From UBA3069 sp050633465 (GTDB lineage Bacteria > Pseudomonadota > Alphaproteobacteria > Rhodobacterales > Rhodobacteraceae): a stretch of DNA of 64,000 nt. Made by a program: the position numbers and the translations under genes. The notes beneath the pieces are model-generated. The model worked only from the letters and a program-made list of their open reading frames with translations. It did not search any database and was not told where the DNA came from. Of the stretch, positions 7,958 to 17,069 are shown one piece after another; the stretch's first letter is position 1; each line of letters begins with the position of its first letter. The stretch covers positions 115,622-179,621 of the forward strand of contig JBOEGO010000020.1 in assembly GCA_050633465.1 (NCBI GenBank). Reading direction: 5' to 3'.

Positions 7958-8782
7958 ATGCCGGATACAATGCTTTTGCTGGCCATGCTGGGGATGCTGG
8001 CCGTGATCGGCGCCTTTGCCGGTGTGCTGGCGGGGCTGTTGGGCGTGGGTGGCGGTATCATTCTGGTCCCGGCGTTTTTCTATGCTTTTCAGACGCTTGG
8101 ATATGACGGGCCGCTGTTGATGCAGGTCTGTCTGGCCACGTCTTTGGCGACGATCATTGTGACCTCGGTCCGTTCGGTCCTAAGCCACAACCGCAAGGGC
8201 GCGGTGGATTGGGGCATCTTGCGCGCTTGGGCGATTGGCATTGCTGCGGGGGCGGTTGCAGGCGTGTTGGTGGCGTCCAGCCTGCGGTCGGCGACGTTGC
8301 AATTGATATTCGGCTGTCTGGCGCTGGTGATCGGGTTGTATATGGGGTTGGGCCGTGCCGAATGGCGGCTGGCACAGGATATGCCGCGTGGCATGAAACG
8401 TGCATTGATGTCGCCAGCTGTCGGATTTTTATCGGTGCTGATGGGGATTGGTGGCGGCAGTTTCGGCGTGCCGCTGATGAGCCTGCACAATGTTGCCATC
8501 CACCGTGCGGTGGCCACGGCGGCGGGGTTTGGCGTGTTGATCGCCGTGCCTTCGGTCATCGGGTTTTTGCTGTTGCCGATCGACGGGTCCAGTCTGCCGC
8601 CCTTTACGGTTGGCGCGGTAAACCTGCCTGCGTTCGCTGTGGTCATTGCCATGACATTGCTGACCGCGCCATTGGGGGTCAGGTTGGCCCATGCGATGGA
8701 CCCCAAACCATTAAAGCGGGTGTTCGGTGCATTTCTGGTTCTGGTTGCATTGAATATGCTGCGCAAAGTGATGGGAAGCTAG
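7958..8782 (+). CDS. TSUP family membrane permease (TauE/SafE type)
   Basis: Integral membrane protein of 274 aa with about eight hydrophobic helices. The two TSUP half-repeats are visible: GVLAGLLGVGGGIILVPAFF near residue 25-45 and AVGFLSVLMGIGGGSFGVPLM around residue 150-170. Family members export or import organosulfur and carboxylate anions such as sulfoacetate or sulfite; the substrate here cannot be read from sequence. The start at 7958 has AAAGGGAAA upstream. It lies 36 nt after dusA on the same strand. Confidence 0.9.
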   Translation: MPDTMLLLAMLGMLAVIGAFAGVLAGLLGVGGGIILVPAFFYAFQTLGYDGPLLMQVCLATSLATIIVTSVRSVLSHNRKGAVDWGILRAWAIGIAAGAVAGVLVASSLRSATLQLIFGCLALVIGLYMGLGRAEWRLAQDMPRGMKRALMSPAVGFLSVLMGIGGGSFGVPLMSLHNVAIHRAVATAAGFGVLIAVPSVIGFLLLPIDGSSLPPFTVGAVNLPAFAVVIAMTLLTAPLGVRLAHAMDPKPLKRVFGAFLVLVALNMLRKVMGS

Positions 8783-8927
8783 GCAAGGTTTCCATTCTGG
8801 AAACGGTGTGGTCCGGGCTGGGCGTCTGTTCGCGCATTGGCAACGGTTTGCGTTATAAATCATTGATAATATGTCGTAAATATGCAGTAAATGTGGCAGG
8901 TTACCGTGGCACATATTGGGGAATATC

Positions 8928-10025
8928 ATGCTAGAGCTGCTTTTTTTATTGGGATTGATGGGCACCGCTGCTGCCTTTGGTGCATTTGATGATGACGGGG
9001 ACAGTTCCAGCCCGGGCACACCGGATGAAACCGACACAGATACAGACACAGTGACCAGCCCGGACGGCACCGATGATTTGCTGACCGATACGGTGACTGA
9101 TGGCACTGATACACTGACCGACGGAACGGATACGATCACCGATGGCACCGATACCATCAGCACCGCAGGCGACACGCTGACCGGAACTGATGGCGAAGAC
9201 ACGCTGGAAGGCGGCGATCTGGATGATTTCATCAAGGGTCTGGAAGGCGCTGATATCCTGTCAGGTGGCGCGGGCGACGACACTATGGATGGCGATGCGG
9301 GCGCGGATTCGCTGTATGGCGGGTTTGGCGACGATGAATTGCAGGGCGGCGCAGGCGAAGACCTGATCAAGGGCGGTCGCGGCGATGATTCCATCGAAGG
9401 TGGTGCCAATAACGACGACATTCGCGGTGCCGATGGTGACGACAGCGTAAATGGCGGGTCCGGCAAGGATACCATTGACGGTGGCGCAGGCGACGATGTC
9501 CTGTATGGCGGCAACGGGCGCGACCTGATGATGGGCGATGATGGCGATGATTTCATCGAAGGTGCAGCAGGCAATGACACCTTGCTGGGCGGCGATGGCA
9601 ACGACACGATGACCGGCTATCACGATGACACCGAAGACGCGCTTTATTCCTATGTCGATGACGGGCTGGCCGATGACATTGCCGATCGTGACGCGATTGA
9701 CGGCGGCGCGGGCGATGATTTCATGATCGCAGGCAGCGGTGACACCATGACCGGCGGCGAAGGCGCTGATGTGTTTGGCACCGGCGCATGGGTTCTGGGC
9801 GGCGAAGGTGCCTATGTCACCGATTTCGACGCAGCAGAGGACCTGCTGGTGGTGGCCGTGCCGACCACATTCGACATTGATGGCGCAGAGGTCACAATCG
9901 AAGAGGTCGATGGCGTGCAATTGGTGTCGGTCAACGGGATGCTGGCCCTGTCGGTCTCCGTGGCCAGCGGCACATTGACTGCGGCAGAGGTGTCATTGGT
10001 GGCGATTGACGGCGGGTTCGCCTGA
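8928..10025 (+). CDS. RTX-type calcium-binding protein
   Basis: Acidic protein of 365 aa, probably exported. The ATG at 8928 follows GGGGA; the TTG twelve bases earlier is less likely. The N-terminus is a hydrophobic segment (LELLFLLGLMGTAAAFGAF), then a Thr/Asp-rich linker with short repeats of the form TDGTDT (about residues 55-90), then roughly a dozen nonapeptide Ca-binding repeats GGxGxDxLx (about 95-270), and a C-terminal beta region ending in DFDAAEDLLVV..LVAIDGGFA. The N-terminal hydrophobic segment is unusual for type I substrates and suggests membrane anchoring or Sec export. A strong terminator follows. Confidence 0.88.
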   Translation: MLELLFLLGLMGTAAAFGAFDDDGDSSSPGTPDETDTDTDTVTSPDGTDDLLTDTVTDGTDTLTDGTDTITDGTDTISTAGDTLTGTDGEDTLEGGDLDDFIKGLEGADILSGGAGDDTMDGDAGADSLYGGFGDDELQGGAGEDLIKGGRGDDSIEGGANNDDIRGADGDDSVNGGSGKDTIDGGAGDDVLYGGNGRDLMMGDDGDDFIEGAAGNDTLLGGDGNDTMTGYHDDTEDALYSYVDDGLADDIADRDAIDGGAGDDFMIAGSGDTMTGGEGADVFGTGAWVLGGEGAYVTDFDAAEDLLVVAVPTTFDIDGAEVTIEEVDGVQLVSVNGMLALSVSVASGTLTAAEVSLVAIDGGFA

Positions 10026-10051
10026 TCCATCCTGAATTGTGACAAACAACT

Positions 10052-10088
10052 AAAAAGGCGCAAAGGGGATCAACCTTTGCGCCTTTTT
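10052..10088. terminator. Bidirectional intrinsic terminator
   Basis: A perfect 15-bp inverted repeat (AAAAAGGCGCAAAGG and its complement) around a 7-nt loop. T-runs are present on both strands. It separates the plus-strand RTX gene from the minus-strand ccmI-ruvX-DUF1289 operon and can serve both. Confidence 0.95.
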
Positions 10089-10114
10089 CTATTCAGGTTT
10101 GTTGGGGTGGAAAA

Positions 10115-10357
10115 TCAGGTTTCGCGTGCGATCCGCATCGCCCGCCCGCCACGGCGTTTTTGCAGCATCGGCGCGCGCGATGGCAGTTGCGCCAGAACGG
10201 CGCGGCGCGCGATGGGCGACATGCGCGACCATGCGGTGATTTCGTCAATCGTGCGCAGGCAGCCGGTGCAGATACGTTCGGCCGGATGGATCACGCAGAT
10301 GTTGATGCAGGGGCTTTCGACCTCGTCACGTTTCCAAACCTCTTCGTCTTTGCTCAT
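10115..10357 (-). CDS. DUF1289 family protein
   Basis: Protein of 80 aa with a cysteine-rich N-terminal half (ESPCINICVIHPAERICTGCLRTIDEI), the defining pattern of DUF1289 proteins, followed by a basic tail. The cysteines suggest a bound metal or Fe-S cluster; the cellular role is not established. Its ATG overlaps the stop of ruvX (ATGA), so it is the last gene of the ccmI-ruvX operon. It ends 27 nt from the terminator at 10052-10088. Confidence 0.9.
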   Translation of the reverse strand: MSKDEEVWKRDEVESPCINICVIHPAERICTGCLRTIDEITAWSRMSPIARRAVLAQLPSRAPMLQKRRGGRAMRIARET

Positions 10358-10836
10358 TTCATGGCCTCCATATGTGCCAGCCGGTCCAGAAACCCCTGTA
10401 GGATATAGGACGCGGCGACATGATCAATCACCTCGGCGCGGCGTTTGCGCGATGTGTCTGCCTCTAGCAATGCGCGTTCGGCGGCGACGGTGGACAGGCG
10501 TTCATCCCAGAACCCGATGGGCAGGTCCGTCAGGCGCGACAGGTTGCGGGCAAAGGCGCGGGTGGATTGGCAACGCGCCCCTTCGCTTCCGTCCATATTG
10601 CGGGGCAGTCCCAGCAGGATCGCGCCGATTTCGCGCTTGGCGATTACATCCAGCAGGGCGGCTGCATCCAGCCCGAATTTCTTGCGCCGGATCGTATCCA
10701 GCGGGGTGGCGACGCTGCGCATCCGGTCGGATACGGCCATGCCGATGGTTTTTTCGCCCAGATCCAGCCCGATCAATGCGCCATTGCGGGGCAGGGCGGC
10801 GGCGTATTCCTCGGCTGTGTCGAAAATCGTGGTCAT
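10354..10836 (-). CDS. ruvX: Holliday junction resolvase-like YqgF/RuvX protein
   Basis: RNase H-fold nuclease of 160 aa, implicated in 16S/23S rRNA processing and called a putative Holliday junction resolvase. Motifs: ALIGLDLGEKTIGMAVSD (first acidic residue of the fold), ILLGLPRNMDGSEGAR, PIGFWDERLSTVAAERAL and the terminal DHVAASYILQGFLD. The ATG at 10836 overlaps the ccmI stop (ATGA), and the gene end overlaps the DUF1289 start, so all three are translationally coupled. Confidence 0.95.
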   Translation of the reverse strand: MTTIFDTAEEYAAALPRNGALIGLDLGEKTIGMAVSDRMRSVATPLDTIRRKKFGLDAAALLDVIAKREIGAILLGLPRNMDGSEGARCQSTRAFARNLSRLTDLPIGFWDERLSTVAAERALLEADTSRKRRAEVIDHVAASYILQGFLDRLAHMEAMK

Positions 10837-12086
10837 TCGGCCACCCCCGCCCGTGCCGCACCAGCGCGGATTTCGGCCAATGCATCGGGATGGTCGGCAA
10901 AGCGCGCTTGGGCTTCGCCCCAGATGGCGCGGGCACGGTCCTGTTCGCCCAGCATGCCCAGCGATGAAATCAGGCGTGACCATTCTGCGGGGGTGCCGCC
11001 CTCGGTTGCCAGTCTTTCGTTCAGCTGTCCGACCATGCCACGGATCATATCCTGCCGTTCCACTGGCGTCAGGTCGGCGGCGTTTTGCACATCCTCTGCG
11101 GTGGGGCCGGCAAGGGGTGCGTTTGGCGCAGCCATCGGGGCGGTTTCTGCGGGGGGCAGTTCGAATTTGGCACCGGCACGGAATGCGGCCTCTTCGATCT
11201 GGGCGCGCAGGGGGGCCAACCAAGGCGCATCGGGGGCGCTGTCGTCCAGCAAATCGCGCCAGACGCCAAAGGCCCGGTCAGGGCGCCCGTTTTGCGCCGA
11301 CATCAGCCCCATGTAATAGCGCGACATGCCGTTTTGCGGATCACGTGCCAGTGCGGCCATGAATGCGGTTTCGGCCTCGGGCGATACAAAACCACCTGCG
11401 GCCACCACCAACATGCTGCCGTATTGCGCGTAATCGGTGGCTGTGGCCTGATCGCCCAACACCGACAGCAGGGTTTCCTGCGCGCTGTATCCGGCGCGGT
11501 AATTGCCCATCATGGATTCGTTGCGCGCCAGCAGGCGCAGCCCTTGGGGATCGTTGGGGCGTTCGGCCACGGCGGCGCGCAATTGCTGCATCAACTCTTG
11601 GTATTCGGGGCTTGGCTCTTGCATCGCAGGGCGGGGCGGCACCTGTTTTTCGGCCTCTGCCTGACTGGGGCGGGTCACCGACAGTTCATGCGCGATTTCG
11701 ATCCGGCGTTGCAGGGGCAGGTCGCCATAACCCGGCGCACCCAGTTCAGAGTAAAGCGCAAAAGCCCCCCCCGTCACGGCCAGCACAGCCACCGCCGCCA
11801 TAGCGCGGGCAGGGCCGTTGCTGGTGCTGCCCGTGGCGGCGGCCTTTTTCAATTCGCCATCCGCGGCCAGAATCCGGCGGGAAATTTCGGCACGGGTGCG
11901 TTCGCCGTCCTCGGGCGATACCACGCCTCGGGCCAGGTCGCGGTCCACCTCTTTCAACTGGTCGCGATACACCCGCAGGTCATAGGCGGCGGGCGCTTCG
12001 CCGTCGCGCCGACCCCGGACAATGGCCAGCCCCAGCAGGATTGTGACGACAAGGGCCAGCGCCCCGCAGATGATCCAAAAGGTCAT
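10833..12086 (-). CDS. ccmI: Cytochrome c biogenesis factor CcmI
   Basis: Membrane-bound chaperone that delivers apocytochrome c to the CcmFH haem ligation machinery. It has 417 aa with two N-terminal membrane helices (about 4-24 and 95-115) separated by a cytoplasmic segment with YRDQLKEVDRDLARGVVSPED, the CcmI-1 signature, and a periplasmic TPR region (about 150-290), for example YMGLMSAQNGRPDRAFGVWRDLL. It heads the ccmI-ruvX-DUF1289 operon. The rest of the ccm genes are not in the window. Confidence 0.93.
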   Translation of the reverse strand: MTFWIICGALALVVTILLGLAIVRGRRDGEAPAAYDLRVYRDQLKEVDRDLARGVVSPEDGERTRAEISRRILAADGELKKAAATGSTSNGPARAMAAVAVLAVTGGAFALYSELGAPGYGDLPLQRRIEIAHELSVTRPSQAEAEKQVPPRPAMQEPSPEYQELMQQLRAAVAERPNDPQGLRLLARNESMMGNYRAGYSAQETLLSVLGDQATATDYAQYGSMLVVAAGGFVSPEAETAFMAALARDPQNGMSRYYMGLMSAQNGRPDRAFGVWRDLLDDSAPDAPWLAPLRAQIEEAAFRAGAKFELPPAETAPMAAPNAPLAGPTAEDVQNAADLTPVERQDMIRGMVGQLNERLATEGGTPAEWSRLISSLGMLGEQDRARAIWGEAQARFADHPDALAEIRAGAARAGVAE

Positions 12087-12313
12087 GTTCGCTCCTATTT
12101 ATCGTGCAGATGTAACCCCGTAGGACACAGGAAAAAAGGGGCATCATAGGCGCATACCGCCAGATATGGCGGTCACGATGTCGCAATGTCGCAAACAGGC
12201 ACCCAAGCGCCGCCCATAGTATCCTTTCCTATCCCCCCCCGTTCCAATACCAAAGCAAGGCGGCCTCTCCTCCGATTCCGCCCTCCGAATTCGCCCCAGA
12301 TGTGAGAATGCGC

Positions 12314-13558
12314 ATGAAACGATATTCCGTCTTTGCATTGGCCCGCGAGGCCGCCCGTTATCATTCGGGATGGGAGCGCGCATGGGCATCCCCGACCCCC
12401 AAAGCGCATTACGATGCCATCATCGTGGGCGCAGGCGGGCACGGATTGGCCACGGCATACTATTTAGGCAAGAATTTCGGCATCACCAATGTGGCGGTGA
12501 TCGAAAAGGGCTGGCTGGGCGGCGGCAACACCGGACGCAACACGACGATCATCCGGTCGAACTACCTGCAAGATCCATCCGCCGCGATCTATGAAAAGGC
12601 CCGCTCGCTCTATGAAACCATGTCGCAGGACCTGAATTACAACGTGATGTTTTCCCCGCGTGGCGTGATCATGCTGGCCCAGACCGAACACGAGGTGCGC
12701 GGCTATCAGCGCACCGCCTATGCCAATGCGCTACAGGGCGTTTCGACCGAATTCATCGGGCCGCAAAAGGTTAAGGAAATCGTGCCCATCATCCGGCTGG
12801 ATGGCCCGCGCTATCCCGTGTTGGGCGGGCTGTGGCAACCGCGTGGCGGCACCGCACGCCATGACGCGGTGGCATGGGGATACGCACGGGCCTGTTCCGA
12901 CATGGGCATGGATATCATCCAGCAATGCGAAGTGACCGGCGTGCGCACAGATGCAGGCCGCGTGACAGGCGTGCAAACGACCAAGGGCGATATCACCTGT
13001 AACAAACTGGGCGTTGTCGTGGCGGGCCATTCCGGCGTGCTGGCCGATATGGCGGGCTTCCGCCTGCCGCTGGAATCCGTGGCGCTTCAGGCGCTGGTCA
13101 GCGAACCCATCAAACCCTGCATGGATGTGGTGGTGATGGCCAATACCGTGCACGGCTATATGAGCCAGTCCGACAAGGGCGAAATGGTGATCGGTGGCGG
13201 CACGGATGCGGGCAACAACTATACCCAGCGCGGCAGCTTCCACCATATCGAGGAAACCGTGCGCGCATTGATCGAAACCTTCCCGATGATCAGCCGCCTG
13301 AAAATGCTGCGCCAATGGGGCGGGATTGTCGATGTCACGGGGGATCGCTCGCCCATCCTGTCGAAAACGCCGGTCGATGGCATGTTCGTCAACTGCGGCT
13401 GGGGCACCGGCGGGTTCAAGGCGATTCCGGGATCGGGCTGGGCCATGGCCGAACTGATGGCCAAAGGCGCATCCCCCCTGACCGAGGAGTTTTCCATGTT
13501 CCGCTTCCGCGAGGGCAAATTCATCGACGAATCCGTCGCCGCAGGGGTGGCCCATTGA
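12314..13558 (+). CDS. soxB: Sarcosine oxidase beta subunit
   Basis: FAD/FMN-containing subunit of heterotetrameric sarcosine oxidase, which oxidises sarcosine with O2 to glycine and H2O2 and passes the methyl carbon to tetrahydrofolate. It has 414 aa from the ATG at 12314 (MKRYSVFAL), the usual SoxB start; two codons earlier there is another ATG. The Rossmann motif DAIIVGAGGHGLATAYYL is near residue 35, followed by IEKGWLGGGNTGRNTTIIRSNY, and GWGTGGFKAIPGSGW near the C-terminus. First gene of the soxBDAG operon; a 228-nt divergent promoter region separates it from ccmI. Confidence 0.96.
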   Translation: MKRYSVFALAREAARYHSGWERAWASPTPKAHYDAIIVGAGGHGLATAYYLGKNFGITNVAVIEKGWLGGGNTGRNTTIIRSNYLQDPSAAIYEKARSLYETMSQDLNYNVMFSPRGVIMLAQTEHEVRGYQRTAYANALQGVSTEFIGPQKVKEIVPIIRLDGPRYPVLGGLWQPRGGTARHDAVAWGYARACSDMGMDIIQQCEVTGVRTDAGRVTGVQTTKGDITCNKLGVVVAGHSGVLADMAGFRLPLESVALQALVSEPIKPCMDVVVMANTVHGYMSQSDKGEMVIGGGTDAGNNYTQRGSFHHIEETVRALIETFPMISRLKMLRQWGGIVDVTGDRSPILSKTPVDGMFVNCGWGTGGFKAIPGSGWAMAELMAKGASPLTEEFSMFRFREGKFIDESVAAGVAH

Positions 13559-13589
13559 TGTTGTCGTCAAACCCACGGGCCAGATGCCC

Positions 13590-13634
13590 GATTTTCTTCA
13601 AAAGAAAATCGTTCGGAAACTTTCAAAGTTTCCG
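13590..13634. repeat. Two tandem A/T-rich hairpins between soxB and soxD
   Basis: Hairpin one pairs GATTTTCTT (13590-13598) with AAGAAAATC (13602-13610). Hairpin two pairs CGGAAACTTT (13614-13623) with AAAGTTTCCG (13625-13634). There is no T-run, so it is not a classic terminator. A closely similar three-hairpin element lies at 41973-42037. Within the sox transcript it could act as a processing or stability element. Confidence 0.75.
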
Positions 13635-13661
13635 TTCGCAAGTTGAAAAGGCAGTGACCCA

Positions 13662-13991
13662 ATGCTGATCTTCGAATGTCCCTATTGCGGCGTCAATGCC
13701 CCCGAAACCGAACTTCATGCGGGGGGCGAGGCGCATCTGACCCGCTTCGGCCCCGAGTCATCGGACGAGGATTTCGAAACCTACCTGTTCATGCGCGAAA
13801 ACCCCAAGGGTGTGCATTTCGAACGCTGGCGGCATGTGAACGGCTGCGGTAAATGGTTCCACGCCGCACGCGACACCGCCACACTCGAGGTATTCGGCAC
13901 CTACAGCGCCCAAACCACAGAGCCGCCCGCCGACCTGCTGGACAGCATTCGCACCAAACGACCCGGCTTCAAATGGCGGGATGTGACATGA
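13662..13991 (+). CDS. soxD: Sarcosine oxidase delta subunit
   Basis: Small zinc-binding subunit of the heterotetramer, 109 aa. The zinc site is visible as FECPYCG near the N-terminus together with the later NGCGKWFHAARDT segment; RWRHVNGCGKWF is typical of SoxD. It lies 103 nt after soxB, a gap filled by two hairpins, and 60 nt before soxA. The role of this subunit is structural. Confidence 0.95.
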   Translation: MLIFECPYCGVNAPETELHAGGEAHLTRFGPESSDEDFETYLFMRENPKGVHFERWRHVNGCGKWFHAARDTATLEVFGTYSAQTTEPPADLLDSIRTKRPGFKWRDVT

Positions 13992-14051
13992 GCTTTCATT
14001 GTTCCACAAATACCTACCCCCACATCCCCACAGGCAAAGAGGTCTGAACAG

Positions 14052-17000
14052 ATGAGCATACGTCTGGCCAAGGGCGGCCGTTTTCTGGACCGCAACACAC
14101 AGATTTCATTTACCTTTAACGGGCGCACCATGACGGGCACGGCGGGGGATACGCTGGCCTCGGCACTGCTGGCCAATGACCAGATGCTGATGGGGCGGTC
14201 GTTCAAATACCACCGCCCGCGTGGGGTGGTGGCATCGGGCGCAGAAGAACCCAACGCGCTGGTCGGGCTGGGCAGCGGTGCACGGTTCGAACCCAACCAA
14301 CGGGTCACCACCACCGAACTGTTCGACGGGCTGACGGCAGAGTCGCAAAACCACTGGCCCAGTCTGGAATATGATCTGGGCGCGGTGAACAAATTGTTCA
14401 CGCGGTTCCTGCCCGCCGGTTTCTATTACAAGATGTTCATGTATCCGCGTGCATTCTGGAAACACGTCTATGAACCCTTCATCCGCCAATCCGCCGGTCT
14501 GGGCAAAGCACCCGACGCAGAAACCCTGGATGCGGACCGTTACGAACATTTCCATGCCTATTGCGATGTTCTGGTGGTTGGGGGCGGTGTGGCCGGATTG
14601 CAGGCCGCGCTGGCAGCAGGGCGTTCCGGTGCGCGGGTCATCGTGATGGAACAGACCGCCCATTGGGGTGGCCGCGCGCCTGTGGACGGCGGCAGGATCA
14701 ATGGCGGCACGGTGGAACAGTTCATCACGGGGGCTGTTTCTGAACTGGGCGCAATGCCCAATGTCACCCTGCGCAGCCGTTGCATGGGGGCAGGGGTCTA
14801 TGACCACGGTTACCTGCTGGGATACGAACGCCTTACCGATCACGCGCCCGATGACAGCCTGCCGCGCCACCGTTTATGGCGGGTGCGTGCGGGGCAAATC
14901 ATCACCGCAACGGGTGCGATCGAACGGCCCATTTCATTTGCGGGCAACGATATTCCCGGTGTGATGCTGGCCAGCGCAGTGCGCGATTACGTGGTGAATT
15001 ACGGCGTTGCCATCGGTGATCGCACGGTGGTGGTAACCAACAACGACAATGCCTATCGCACGGCAATTACCCTGAAAGAACAGGGGCTTGACGTGCCTGT
15101 AATTCTGGATTCTCGCATCAGGGGCGGCGGCGAACTGGCCACCCGTGCTCGCAATCTGGGCATCCGCGTGGAAAATGGCAAAGGCGTCGCCATGGTCAAA
15201 GGCGGCAAGCGCGTGACCGGCGTTGCGATCTGTGATCAGGCAGGCGCGGGCGCGGTGCTGGAAGAAATCCCATGCGACGCGGTGGCCATGTCGGGCGGCT
15301 GGTCGCCTGTGGTGCATCTGTGGTCGCATTGCGGGGGCAAACTGGTCTGGGATGCGGACCACGCCATGTTCCGCCCCGATGTCACCAAACCGCCACGTGG
15401 TGCGGATGGCGCGGGATTCGTGCTGACCGCAGGGGCCGCCAGCGGCGCGATGGATCTGGCGATTGCGCTGGCCGATGCCGACCGCGCCGGGCGCGAGGCC
15501 GCCAAGGCCACCGGCCACACCCCCGAACGCGGCACCCTGCCAGAGGCAGAACAAGCCGGTGAAAACCCGATCGAACCCGTGTGGATGATGCCGCAGGGGG
15601 CGGGCATCAAACTGCGGATGAAAGCATGGCTGGATTACCAGAACGATGTCAAAGTATCCGATGTGCAACTGGCCGCCCAAGAGGGGTTTGAATCCGTCGA
15701 ACATGCCAAACGCTATACCACGCTGGGCATGGCCACAGATCAGGGTAAGCTGAGTAATATCAACGGATTGGCCACGCTGGCCGCCAGCCTTGGCGCGGAT
15801 ATTCCCGCCGTTGGCACCACCACATTCCGCCCGCCCTATACCCCGATCAGCATGGGGGCCATCGCGGGCGCGGCGCGGGGGGATACGTTTCAGCCGGTCC
15901 GGCGCACGCCCATACAGGACTGGCACGAGGAAAACGGCGCGTTTTTCGAACCCGTTGGCCAGTGGCGCCGCCCCTATTGCTATCCCAAAGGCGATGAAAC
16001 CCACGCCGATGCGGTGGCGCGTGAAATCAACGCCACACGCGGCAGTCTGGGGCTACTGGATGCCTCGACCCTTGGAAAAATCGTGGTCAAGGGGCCGGAT
16101 GCGGGCAGGTTTCTGGACATGATGTATGCCAATATGATGTCCACGCTGCCCGTCGGAAAATGCCGTTACGGGCTGATGTGCAACGAAAACGGTTTCCTGA
16201 TGGATGACGGTGTGGTTGTGCGCATGTCCGATGACACATGGCTATGCCATACGACCTCGGGTGGGGCGGAACACGTCCATGCCCACATGGAGGAATGGCT
16301 GCAAACCGAATGGTGGGATTGGCAGGTCTACACCGCCAATGTCACCGAACAATACGCGCAAATCGCCATTGTCGGCCCCAACGCCCGCAAGGTGCTGGAA
16401 AAATTGGGCGGTATGGATGTCAGCGCCGATACCCTGCCATTCATGCAATGGGCCGAGGGGACGCTGGGTAACATCTCTGCGCGAGTGTTCCGCATTTCAT
16501 TCTCGGGTGAGTTGAGTTATGAGGTGGCGGTGCCCGCCAGCCAAGGTCGCGCCTTCTGGGGAAATGTGCTGCGGGCCGGTGAAGAGTTCGGCGTGACACC
16601 CTATGGAACCGAGGCCCTGCATGTGATGCGGGCCGAAAAAGGGTTCATCATGATCGGCGATGAAACCGACGGCACCGTGATCCCGCAGGATCTGGGCCTG
16701 AACTGGGCGCTGTCGAAAAAGAAAACCGATTATCTGGGCAAACGTGCTCAAGCGCGCAGCCATATGGCCGACCCGAACCGCTGGAAACTGGTCGGGCTGG
16801 AAACGGTCGACGGGTCCACCCTGCCGGACGGGGCCTATGCCCTGGCCGATGGCACCAACGCCAACGGGCAACGCAACACGCAGGGGCGGGTGACATCGAC
16901 CTATCATTCGCCCACGTTGAACCGTGGCATTGCCATGGGGCTGGTGCTGCATGGCCCTGATCGCATGGGCGAAGTGCTGGATTTTCCGATGCTGGACGGC

Positions 17001-17069
17001 ACGGTGAAACAGGCAAAAATCGTTGACCAAGTGTTCTTTGACAAAGAGGGGGCAAAGCAAAATGTCTGA
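14052..17069 (+). CDS. soxA: Sarcosine oxidase alpha subunit
   Basis: Large subunit of 1005 aa, the usual length. It carries the NAD-binding and tetrahydrofolate-dependent aminomethyltransferase parts. Visible: an N-terminal 2Fe-2S-like fold region (FTFNGRTMTGTAGDTLASALLAND) and GRSFKYHRPRGV; a Rossmann motif VLVVGGGVAGLQAAL at about residue 175; and a C-terminal GcvT-like half with NARKVLEKLGG, SFSGELSYEVAVPA and GTEALHVMRAEKGF. AGAGG lies before the ATG. Its last 8 nt overlap soxG. Confidence 0.97.
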   Translation: MSIRLAKGGRFLDRNTQISFTFNGRTMTGTAGDTLASALLANDQMLMGRSFKYHRPRGVVASGAEEPNALVGLGSGARFEPNQRVTTTELFDGLTAESQNHWPSLEYDLGAVNKLFTRFLPAGFYYKMFMYPRAFWKHVYEPFIRQSAGLGKAPDAETLDADRYEHFHAYCDVLVVGGGVAGLQAALAAGRSGARVIVMEQTAHWGGRAPVDGGRINGGTVEQFITGAVSELGAMPNVTLRSRCMGAGVYDHGYLLGYERLTDHAPDDSLPRHRLWRVRAGQIITATGAIERPISFAGNDIPGVMLASAVRDYVVNYGVAIGDRTVVVTNNDNAYRTAITLKEQGLDVPVILDSRIRGGGELATRARNLGIRVENGKGVAMVKGGKRVTGVAICDQAGAGAVLEEIPCDAVAMSGGWSPVVHLWSHCGGKLVWDADHAMFRPDVTKPPRGADGAGFVLTAGAASGAMDLAIALADADRAGREAAKATGHTPERGTLPEAEQAGENPIEPVWMMPQGAGIKLRMKAWLDYQNDVKVSDVQLAAQEGFESVEHAKRYTTLGMATDQGKLSNINGLATLAASLGADIPAVGTTTFRPPYTPISMGAIAGAARGDTFQPVRRTPIQDWHEENGAFFEPVGQWRRPYCYPKGDETHADAVAREINATRGSLGLLDASTLGKIVVKGPDAGRFLDMMYANMMSTLPVGKCRYGLMCNENGFLMDDGVVVRMSDDTWLCHTTSGGAEHVHAHMEEWLQTEWWDWQVYTANVTEQYAQIAIVGPNARKVLEKLGGMDVSADTLPFMQWAEGTLGNISARVFRISFSGELSYEVAVPASQGRAFWGNVLRAGEEFGVTPYGTEALHVMRAEKGFIMIGDETDGTVIPQDLGLNWALSKKKTDYLGKRAQARSHMADPNRWKLVGLETVDGSTLPDGAYALADGTNANGQRNTQGRVTSTYHSPTLNRGIAMGLVLHGPDRMGEVLDFPMLDGTVKQAKIVDQVFFDKEGAKQNV

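Noticed and set aside
13590..13634. Intrinsic terminator after soxB
   Set aside because: Neither hairpin is followed by a T-run, and soxD-soxA-soxG continue on the same strand.
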